Source: Verrucomicrobiota bacterium (GTDB taxonomy: Bacteria > Verrucomicrobiota > Verrucomicrobiia > CAIQCK01). Taken from it: DNA of 64,000 bases. The stretch spans positions 1-64,000 of the forward strand of contig JACRJX010000009.1 in the NCBI GenBank assembly GCA_016235595.1, in the 5' to 3' direction. The notes under the pieces were generated by a model. That model searched no databases. It was not told where the DNA came from and was given only the letters and a program-made list of their open reading frames with translations. The position numbers and the translations under genes were made by a program. Positions within the stretch are counted from its first letter, which is position 1, and each line of letters starts with the position of its first letter. Positions 34,436 through 41,837 of the stretch are shown in pieces.

Positions 34436-34468
34436 TGGCGAAACAGAACAAAAGCGACAATAGAAAAA

Positions 34469-36160
34469 ATGTCCTCTTCAGCAGTCATCCACTCGCCCCC
34501 GTCATCTCTTTCACCCGTTCATCCGCTCGGCTCGCGCGCCCGCGTGCTGTTGACCAGTGTTTTTGGTCCGTATGCGCAACGCGACGAGCACGGCAGTCGG
34601 CCGGACAAGCCGATGGAGCTTTACCACAGCCAGGTGACACGAACGCAAGAGGCGTTTTCTCTGCGGATGTTTCACCGTTCGTGGGGCTTGATGCTCATCC
34701 ACGCCAACATCAACGCCCCGTGTACACTCCTGGATTTTCCAACCCTCGACCGCTTTGTTGAGGAGATTACGACCCACCATTACGACATCGTTGGCATCAG
34801 CGCGATCACGCCCAACTTTGTCAAGGTGCGGAAAATGTGTGAACTGATCCGCCAGCACCTCCCGAAGGCGACCATTGTCGTCGGCGGCCACGTCGCCAAC
34901 GTCCCCCAAATCGAGAAGCGGATAAGTGCCGACCATATCGTCAAGGGCGAGGGCGTGAGCTGGATGCGGCGTTTCCTGGGCGAGGACCCCGACCAGCCGA
35001 TACGTCATCCGCACATCGTCTCGGGTGTCGGCGGGCGCACGATGGGCATGCGACTCAGCGAAAAACGGGGCGACGTGGCGGCTACGTTGATCCCCTCGGT
35101 CGGCTGCCCGCTCGGCTGCAACTTTTGCGCAACCTCGGCGATGTTTGGCGGCAAAGGCAGCGTCGTGCATTTCTATCGGACCGGCGATGAACTGTTCAAG
35201 GTGATGTGTGAGCTGGAGGCCGCGATGGGTGTGCGGTCGTTCTTCGTCATGGACGAGAACTTCCTCCTGCATCGCCAGCGCACTTTGCGGCTGCTGAACC
35301 TGATGATTGAGCACGACAAATCATGGGCGCTTTACGTGTTCAGTTCCGCAAACGTGCTCCGCTCCTACTCCATCGAACAGATCGTTGGTTTGGGCATCTC
35401 GTGGGTGTGGATGGGGCTTGAAGGCGAGAACTCGCGCTACACAAAACTCCACGGAACCGACACGATCCAACTTATACGCACGCTGCAAGCGCATGGCGTT
35501 CGCGTGCTCGGATCGAGCATCATCGGTCTGGAGGAGCACACGCCGGACAACATCGACGCGGTGATTGATTTCGCGGTCAACCACGACACCGAGTTTCACC
35601 AGTTCATGCTTTACTCGGCCAGTCCCGGCACGCCGCTCTACAAGGAACTGCAGGCCAGCGGCGCGCTGTCGTGCGACTTCCCCGAAGCCGATCTCCACGG
35701 CCAGTTCAAGTTCAACTTCAAGCATCCGCATATCCATGACGGGAAGGAAACGGAGTTCCTGCTCCGCGCATTCCAACGTGACTTTGAAGTGAACGGGCCA
35801 AGCGTGGTGCGAATCGCGCGAACAGTCCTTCAAGGCTGGCAACGATACAAGAACCATCCCGATCTGCGGATTCGCAACCGTTTCGCGTGGGAAGCGCGCG
35901 ATCTGCCGGTCACCTTTGCCGCCGCGCTCTGGGCGGCCCGCTCGTGGTTCCAGGATCAGCCAATCCTGGCGGCGAGAATCTCGCGCGTGCTGAAGGACAT
36001 CTACGATGAGTTTGGCGCCAAAGCGCGTCTTGCGGCGCCGTTGGCGGGGCGGTATGTCCGCTTCATGCTGGACCGCGAAGACCGTCGCCTGCGCCGCGGT
36101 CAGGCCTACGAACCGCCGTGCTTCTACGACCTGAACGAGGCGGCGCTCGCAAGCAAGTAA
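34469..36160 (+). CDS. B12-binding-domain radical SAM protein
   Basis: 563 aa. Residues ~60-175 form a cobalamin-binding-like Rossmann domain (HYDIVGISAITPNFVKVRKM, KATIVVGGHVANVPQIEK, DHIVKGEGVSWMRRFLGE), although the base-off DxHxxG motif is not seen. The radical SAM cluster is Cys213-x3-Cys217-x2-Cys220 (CPLGCNFC), followed by FFVMDENFLLHRQR and WVWMGLEGENS. Members methylate unreactive carbons or build lipids and cofactors; no substrate can be named. It stands alone on the plus strand between minus-strand genes. No ribosome site is evident at ATG 34469. Confidence 0.85.
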   Translation: MSSSAVIHSPPSSLSPVHPLGSRARVLLTSVFGPYAQRDEHGSRPDKPMELYHSQVTRTQEAFSLRMFHRSWGLMLIHANINAPCTLLDFPTLDRFVEEITTHHYDIVGISAITPNFVKVRKMCELIRQHLPKATIVVGGHVANVPQIEKRISADHIVKGEGVSWMRRFLGEDPDQPIRHPHIVSGVGGRTMGMRLSEKRGDVAATLIPSVGCPLGCNFCATSAMFGGKGSVVHFYRTGDELFKVMCELEAAMGVRSFFVMDENFLLHRQRTLRLLNLMIEHDKSWALYVFSSANVLRSYSIEQIVGLGISWVWMGLEGENSRYTKLHGTDTIQLIRTLQAHGVRVLGSSIIGLEEHTPDNIDAVIDFAVNHDTEFHQFMLYSASPGTPLYKELQASGALSCDFPEADLHGQFKFNFKHPHIHDGKETEFLLRAFQRDFEVNGPSVVRIARTVLQGWQRYKNHPDLRIRNRFAWEARDLPVTFAAALWAARSWFQDQPILAARISRVLKDIYDEFGAKARLAAPLAGRYVRFMLDREDRRLRRGQAYEPPCFYDLNEAALASK

Positions 36161-36191
36161 GCGCGGGCAAAATCACTTATCCATCGGCCGG

Positions 36192-36216
36192 GAAGACGAG
36201 CGCGACGCTTGTCTTC
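36192..36216. terminator. Hairpin between convergent genes, possible bidirectional terminator
   Basis: GAAGACGAGCG (36192-36202) pairs with CGCTTGTCTTC (36206-36216) at 10 of 11 positions around a 3-nt loop, in the 68-bp gap between the convergent radical SAM and GH106-like genes. There is no T-tract on either side, so it may instead be one of the hairpin repeats. Confidence 0.45.
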
Positions 36217-36228
36217 AGAATCCCGGCG

Positions 36229-38994
36229 TCATCGTCCAGAAAACTCCAACCGCACCGGGCCGATCAGGCCGGACGGAAGCAGTGGGTCTTTTGCCGAGAA
36301 ACCGAGGAACGAGCGCTTCGCGGGTTCAGGCAGGAACCTGACGTTGGTCTTGGTGATGCGCTTGCTTTCCGGCTGGCCGGCGTCACCGATGAGACGATTG
36401 ACCCAGGTGTTGGTAACGGCGATTTCCAATTCGTTCTTGCCGGGCTTCACCGCGCCGGTCAGATCCACGCTCCACGGATCGGTCCAGACGATGCCGAGAT
36501 TCCGGCCGTTGAGACGCACTTCGGCGATGCACTTGACCTCGCCAAGTTGCAGGCGGACAGGATGTCTGGCCTGCGCGGCGGTCAACTCGAACGTCTTCCG
36601 ATATGTCGCGGTGCCGGAGAAGAACTTGATGCCATCGTCCGGATGCTTGTTCCACGCGATGAGGTTCTCAAATTCCGCCGATGCCGGCGCGCTGCGGCCC
36701 GACTCGAAGCTCACATGCCACGGGCCTTCCAACGCCTTCTCGACCGGCGGCGGCGGCGGCGCAGATTGTCGCGGCAGATCGGCGGTGCGGAAGACCACGA
36801 AGACCGACCCGTTCTCGGGAAGCGTGATCGTGACGACTGTCCGCTCATCGTAGAGGAAGCGCCAGTTCGCCGCGGGGCTTATCTTGCCAGTGACCGCGTC
36901 CCAAAGCTCCGGCTTCTTGTCGGACACACGGAAGGTGCATTCCGCCGTGCCCTTGCCCACGACGAAGTAGATGTCCGTGTCGCCGTCGCGGCGGTGCGTG
37001 TATTCGAATGGCCCTTCGAAATCGGGCAGGATCTTTTTCACATCCATCGCTTCGGTCACGCTGGAGGGCTTCGTCCAGAGCGCGTCAGCCAGCCGCAGCA
37101 CGTCTTTGTCGGAACCGGGATAGTTCGTCAATCCGAGCGCACGCTGCGGCTTGCGCTTGCCGAGCACCACCGCGGCGCCGTTGCCCCGGAGGTTGGAAAT
37201 CTTGCGGAGCACCGCAGGCGAGACCGCTTCCTCATCGAGATCCAGCACGAACATGCGATTGGTCATGCCGTGGGGCAGCACGAGATTGCCACCACTGGGA
37301 TACATGCGGTCCATCAGAACCTCGGTCGTGAGGATGTCATAGTTGAGTCCCTTCGGCAGCCGTAGCGTCGCGCGCTCGCTCCAGTTCGTGCCGCGGCCCC
37401 AGTGTTGATAGGGCTTGTCGCCCGTATAGACACAGACGTCGGTCACGGGCATTCCCTGCCGCAGCATGAATTGGCAGCGCGCCAGATAGGTGAGGAACGC
37501 CTTCGATTGCGGGAACCACGTCACGTTTGGATTGAGATGCGTGCCGGCGAAGTACTCGATGCCCGGTTTGCCAAACTCAGCCGGCGACGCGGTGAAGGTG
37601 TGCCAGATGAATTGATTGACGCCGTCGCAGAACGCGATGTCGCCGAACGGCTTCAGCACCGCCGGATAAGCAGACCAGTGCTGCACCATATGCGTGAACG
37701 CCTCGCTCGCTGCGAGCCGTTTGCCGTAGATGTGCGCCGCCATCGCCTGGGGGCGGTTCATGTCCTGCCGGCGTTTGATCGGTGAACCGGTGTACCAGAA
37801 CTCACCTTGCGGTGTGTCGGTGCGGCCCAGGAATGCGAATTGGTCGGCTTCGGCGAACGCCAGGAGCTTGCGGTTCCAGGGTCCACCCGACTCGGCGTGC
37901 CATTTCAAGCCCGCCTTGTTGCACAACGTCTGCATCTTGCCATAGAAGTTGTCGCGGAAGCAGTCGCCGAGCGTCTTGTAGTAGTCGCGCAGGAATCGCT
38001 CCGATTCCTCAGGCTTTTTCACAGTGAAACCTGCCAGCGCAGGCAGCCATGACCGCAGCGGATAGCCGCGACGCCTCGCATACTGCTCCTCAAATCCGCG
38101 CGTCCACGTGGGTATGGCCCCCTCCCAACTGACGCTGTAGAAGTGCGTCAACGTCTTGCCCGCCAGCTGCCCAACATCCTCCAGAATCGCCTTGCCCATC
38201 CGATTGAAGTGACGCTCGACCGCTTCCGGGTCGAGAACGTCCACGTCATGTTCGGTGACGAGCTGCCCGCCGTGAGCGGGGTCGCCATCCATGGTCATGT
38301 AGCCAAACCGCAGCAGCGTCCAGCGCCCCTTGGGCACATCAATCGTGAGCTTGCCTTGCTTATCCACCTTCTTGGTGAAATCCACGACCTCGGTCACGAC
38401 AGGCTGAGAGCCGAGCTTGGGCGCAACTTCCTGCCATTTGTCAGAGAGCTTCGCCTCTGCATCGTCATGCCGCACTCCGATGACCGCCACGTCCCAGTAC
38501 CGTTTCCCTTCCGGCTTCTTCAACTCGAAACTGAACTTCGGCCCTTTGAGTTCGGTGGCAGTCCAGACGAGCTTCTTCGGCATGTCATCGCCAACTTTCC
38601 ACGGACCTTTCAGCGCACCGGCGCAACTGCTGAGGTTGACGCTGACTTCCAAATCGAGCTTGGCTGCTTTCTCGATGGCAAACTTCAGCATTCGCCGCCA
38701 CTCAGCGCTCATGAATTCCATCTTGACCGGCACCGGACCGATATGGTCGTCGTGGTAACCGCGCGCGTCGAACATCAGCAACCCGCCGATGCCGACCTGT
38801 TTCATCGCTTCGAGGTCACGCGCGATGGTCTTCTCATCCACGTTGCCGTTGACCCACCACCAATAGGCCCACGGCTTGTCCGCGTCTGGCACGTTGCGGA
38901 AGCCCTGGTCGAGACTGACCGACTCGGCCGCCGGCAGCCACGCGGCGGCGCTCAAAGTGAGAACAACAACCAGTTTCAGTGCGGTCATCTTCAT
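36229..38994 (-). CDS. GH106-like alpha-L-rhamnosidase family protein, secreted
   Basis: 921 aa with signal peptide (MTALKLVVVLTLSAAAWLPA) and a GAGGAG ribosome site. The N-terminal barrel carries the GH106 opening pattern (WAYWWWVNGNVDEKTIARDL, IGGLLMFDARGYHDDHIGPV). Later parts include SAEWRRMLKFAIEKAAKLDL, TLTHFYSVSWEGAIPTW and RRGYPLRSWLPALAGF. The C-terminal ~250 residues hold GH2-type beta-sandwich sugar-binding motifs (RLNGRNLGIVWTDPW, LTGAVKPGKNELEIAVTN). It probably removes terminal rhamnose (or a related deoxy-sugar) from plant or algal polysaccharide. A decayed relative of its 3' end lies at 30474-30547. Confidence 0.82.
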   Translation of the reverse strand: MKMTALKLVVVLTLSAAAWLPAAESVSLDQGFRNVPDADKPWAYWWWVNGNVDEKTIARDLEAMKQVGIGGLLMFDARGYHDDHIGPVPVKMEFMSAEWRRMLKFAIEKAAKLDLEVSVNLSSCAGALKGPWKVGDDMPKKLVWTATELKGPKFSFELKKPEGKRYWDVAVIGVRHDDAEAKLSDKWQEVAPKLGSQPVVTEVVDFTKKVDKQGKLTIDVPKGRWTLLRFGYMTMDGDPAHGGQLVTEHDVDVLDPEAVERHFNRMGKAILEDVGQLAGKTLTHFYSVSWEGAIPTWTRGFEEQYARRRGYPLRSWLPALAGFTVKKPEESERFLRDYYKTLGDCFRDNFYGKMQTLCNKAGLKWHAESGGPWNRKLLAFAEADQFAFLGRTDTPQGEFWYTGSPIKRRQDMNRPQAMAAHIYGKRLAASEAFTHMVQHWSAYPAVLKPFGDIAFCDGVNQFIWHTFTASPAEFGKPGIEYFAGTHLNPNVTWFPQSKAFLTYLARCQFMLRQGMPVTDVCVYTGDKPYQHWGRGTNWSERATLRLPKGLNYDILTTEVLMDRMYPSGGNLVLPHGMTNRMFVLDLDEEAVSPAVLRKISNLRGNGAAVVLGKRKPQRALGLTNYPGSDKDVLRLADALWTKPSSVTEAMDVKKILPDFEGPFEYTHRRDGDTDIYFVVGKGTAECTFRVSDKKPELWDAVTGKISPAANWRFLYDERTVVTITLPENGSVFVVFRTADLPRQSAPPPPPVEKALEGPWHVSFESGRSAPASAEFENLIAWNKHPDDGIKFFSGTATYRKTFELTAAQARHPVRLQLGEVKCIAEVRLNGRNLGIVWTDPWSVDLTGAVKPGKNELEIAVTNTWVNRLIGDAGQPESKRITKTNVRFLPEPAKRSFLGFSAKDPLLPSGLIGPVRLEFSGR

Positions 38995-39059
38995 CGTTCG
39001 ACTCCTCTCGCGATTTCAGCCTCGTCCGGCATTGCTTGTCATCTACCTTCTAACGCTAG

Positions 39060-39077
39060 TTGACCGGCAATTGTCAA
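39060..39077. promoter_or_regulatory. Candidate operator upstream of the GH106-like gene
   Basis: TTGAC-8 nt-GTCAA forms a small dyad centred ~75 bp before the GH106-like start; on the minus strand it contains TTGACA. A related CAATTG-containing stretch follows at ~39129-39147. The 173-bp gap shows no gene. The evidence is only the symmetry. Confidence 0.25.
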
Positions 39078-39167
39078 TGATACTTCCGTTGGATTGCCCG
39101 TCGCCCTGCGTCCTGGCGCTTTGCAACATGACAATTGGCAACAATGTCCGCGCCACGCGTCACACGT

Positions 39168-40619
39168 CTATTTTCCGACCACCGCGCATTCGATGCCGAG
39201 CACGTCGGCCAGTTTGGCAATCACCGCGGCTTTGTGGCCGATGCCTAGCGCAAAGTGATGCGTCGGTCCTTCCGCAACCCAACGCTTCAGGAATGTCCGC
39301 ACGTCGGGTTTGAAAACACCGTGCGTGTTCGTGTTGCCCGTCGGTGGAATCGGGCCGCGCGCGCTCTCGCCCTCCGCGACGACGAACTTGAACTTCCCGT
39401 CGGCTTTCACGCCGATGCTGAGCATCGTGATCGGGCCTTCTTTGATCGAGAACTCCACGCTCGCGCCCGCGCCGGGCTTGCCGTGGTATTTCAGCAGGCT
39501 GCGCAACACTGGCTTCTTGTCCGCGATGTTGACGTGGTGCGGCCCATCGTGGCCCACCAGCACCGACCCGCGCTGGAAATCGATCGGATGGAACTCCGCA
39601 AAACTTCCGCCGATGTCGAGCCGGTCCATAATGAGCATCGCGATGCAGGTCTTGATGTCGAATTCGCCGCACATCGGGAACCCCGCGCCCGTCAACAACG
39701 AGTTGCCGACGATGAGGTTCGTCACCAGCTCGCGCATCGGTGTTCCGGGCTCAGCTTCATAGTAGTAAGCCAGCCCGTCGAGTTTCTTATCGGCAATGAA
39801 CTTCTCCAGCGCCACCGCCGCCTTCGCGGCAACATGGAGGTCCTTGTCGGTAAGCTTCGTCGTGATCGGGTCCGACTTCGGGTCGGGCGTGTCGAAGAAA
39901 CCGAGAATCTCGCGCTTCTTTGCCTCGACCTCCGCGGCGTTTTCGTCGCGATAGTGGCGCAGAATGTCATCCGGCTCGCATTGCACGACATGGCTGCCGA
40001 ATGCCGCCGTCACGGCAGTCGGGTCGGTGTGCATGTCGAGCATCGCCTCTAGCACGTGACCCATGTGCCCGATGCGCGCGCGGCGCAGGTCGTGGAGCGC
40101 CTTCGCGATGCTGCACCACTCCGCCAACTCGGCGTCCGCCACCGGATCGTTGTCCAGCGTGCCTAGAATCACATCAGGCGCCTTGCGGCCCAGGCGGATC
40201 GCCACGCCTTGAAACTCCGGCACCGAGCAGAAGTCGTCGTTGCAGAGCTGCATGTAAGTGGACGCGCGCTCGTAATCCAGCGCCTGGAGGGGTTGGAGCG
40301 CAACGAGCACCAGCGGCACATCCAGCCCGCGCAGGATTGCGCCGACGGTGGACGACGTGGCGTAGGTCACCATATCCACGAACACCAGATCGAGGTCGGC
40401 GGCCTTGAGTTTCGGCAGCAGTTCACTCGCGCCGAGCGCATTATCCACCAGGCCGAAATTAGTGACCGTGACACCGTTCGCCTCGACCTTGCGGACGAGA
40501 TGATCGAGCTTGCGATGCATTTCGTCGAGCAGACCGGGAAACTGCGGCCAATAGTTGTAATGGCCGACACCGAAGATGCCGACCTTCGCAGTGAGTGGCT
40601 TTCGTCGTGGAATTTTCAT
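39168..40619 (-). CDS. L-arabinose/L-fucose isomerase-like protein
   Basis: 483 aa from ATG 40619 (an in-frame TTG six bases earlier is possible); no signal peptide, cytoplasmic. Typical segments of the AraA/FucI fold are VGIFGVGHYNYWPQFPGLLD, LDLVFVDMVTYATSS and DVPLVLVALQPL. The metal-site region contains GEFDIKTCIAMLIMDRL, SFAEFHPIDF, VLVGHDGPHH and THHFALGIGH. These supply the two Glu and two His ligands expected for manganese-dependent aldose-ketose isomerisation. It ends the IclR-headed operon of region F and would convert a released pentose or deoxyhexose. Which sugar is used cannot be decided here. Confidence 0.82.
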   Translation of the reverse strand: MKIPRRKPLTAKVGIFGVGHYNYWPQFPGLLDEMHRKLDHLVRKVEANGVTVTNFGLVDNALGASELLPKLKAADLDLVFVDMVTYATSSTVGAILRGLDVPLVLVALQPLQALDYERASTYMQLCNDDFCSVPEFQGVAIRLGRKAPDVILGTLDNDPVADAELAEWCSIAKALHDLRRARIGHMGHVLEAMLDMHTDPTAVTAAFGSHVVQCEPDDILRHYRDENAAEVEAKKREILGFFDTPDPKSDPITTKLTDKDLHVAAKAAVALEKFIADKKLDGLAYYYEAEPGTPMRELVTNLIVGNSLLTGAGFPMCGEFDIKTCIAMLIMDRLDIGGSFAEFHPIDFQRGSVLVGHDGPHHVNIADKKPVLRSLLKYHGKPGAGASVEFSIKEGPITMLSIGVKADGKFKFVVAEGESARGPIPPTGNTNTHGVFKPDVRTFLKRWVAEGPTHHFALGIGHKAAVIAKLADVLGIECAVVGK

Positions 40620-40637
40620 GTGCAAACAGTTGACTGT

Positions 40638-41831
40638 TTAGCGGCTGGGCTTGCCGAACACGCGTTTGATCGCTTCAAGGTAACCCGTGCCGGTTCGTTC
40701 CTCAGGCAACAGGTAGCCGCCCTCCGTCCATTCGTTCCATGCGTTGATCAGGATGCCAAACGGCTTGCGCGGGTCGCGCTCCATGTGCGCTGCGGCATCG
40801 CGCAGCAGTTGCTCGAAACGCTCCGGCGTATTGCCAACGACCACCGGGCCGTAGGGATACTCCCGTTTGGAGAACGGCCAGGCCACGTCCGGACGACACC
40901 TCGGCGTGGAGTCCCAACCCATCGTCACCACTGGAAGATTCACGAGCGGCGAAGCGTCCATCTTCTTCCAGTGTGCCCGGTGGGCCTCCATCACATCCTC
41001 ATATCGCTCGGTGAAGTCAGGTTGAATCTTGCCAGCGCTGGCCACGTTGTATCTGCTGGTGCTCAGGAAGCCAGCTTGTTCGGCCACGGCAGCCGCCGCG
41101 GGACTCGCCACCATCGCATTCCAATGGATCGGCGGCAGGCCAGCCTTGCGCAAGCGGGCGTCCATCTGTTGGAGCAGCGCACGGGTTTCTTGAGGGCCGC
41201 CAAGCTGCTTCACAAACTTGTCCGCTTCGAAGATGCTGTAAAAGAGGCGGCCGTCCACCCGCCAGTAATTGGGATGCCGGAAGTAGTGCGCGATGCAATA
41301 GTCAATCATCCGCGCAAGGTCTTGCGGCGAATGGCGGCAGGGCAGCCACACGGTGCGAGGTGTTCCAAACTCCGGACAAAACTGATCCCGCCGATCGTGA
41401 TTTGCCCACATCAGGGCGAATTTCATGCGCTTGCGGTTGGGGGCACGCAGGAATCCTTTCTCCAGCGCCTCCTCCATGTTCTTGACGCCGCTATACCAGT
41501 ACCAATCGTAGAGGAACACCGTGATCCCGTGGTCGGCAGCGAGGTCGATTTCCCGCGCGATCCATTTCGGGTCGCTCTCATCAAAGTAACCCCAGCATGG
41601 TTTCTTGGGCTGTTGGTGTCCGGGGAACCTCGGGATGGCCGCCTTCACTCCCTCCCATTCCGTCCAGCCATCGCCTTTCCATGCGCTGCCGTGGTCATAG
41701 TTGTGCCAGTGCGGGTAGTAAACCGCCATGACCTCCGGCCGCTTTGCGGGTGCCTGCTCTGCGCGCGCCTTGTCACAAGTCAGGCAGGCTGCGCAGGCAA
41801 TTACTATCATGATGATCGAGTGAGTATTCAT
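40638..41831 (-). CDS. Secreted GH99/WbsX-like glycosidase-like protein
   Basis: 397 aa, with signal peptide and possible lipobox-like start (THSIIMIVIACAACLTC, which may be lipid-modified at a Cys). It shows the GH99-like/WbsX pattern: VMAVYYPHWHNYDHGSAWK, GWTEWEGVKAA, DHGITVFLYDWYWYSGVKN, KFALMWANHD, MGWDSTPRC and FGILINAWNEWTEGGYLLP. Proteins with this domain act as endo-alpha-mannosidase-like enzymes or occur in polysaccharide loci with unknown activity. It lies 6 nt after the unknown-function gene and 18 nt before the isomerase in one operon. Confidence 0.8.
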   Translation of the reverse strand: MNTHSIIMIVIACAACLTCDKARAEQAPAKRPEVMAVYYPHWHNYDHGSAWKGDGWTEWEGVKAAIPRFPGHQQPKKPCWGYFDESDPKWIAREIDLAADHGITVFLYDWYWYSGVKNMEEALEKGFLRAPNRKRMKFALMWANHDRRDQFCPEFGTPRTVWLPCRHSPQDLARMIDYCIAHYFRHPNYWRVDGRLFYSIFEADKFVKQLGGPQETRALLQQMDARLRKAGLPPIHWNAMVASPAAAAVAEQAGFLSTSRYNVASAGKIQPDFTERYEDVMEAHRAHWKKMDASPLVNLPVVTMGWDSTPRCRPDVAWPFSKREYPYGPVVVGNTPERFEQLLRDAAAHMERDPRKPFGILINAWNEWTEGGYLLPEERTGTGYLEAIKRVFGKPSR

Positions 41832-41837
41832 AATTTT

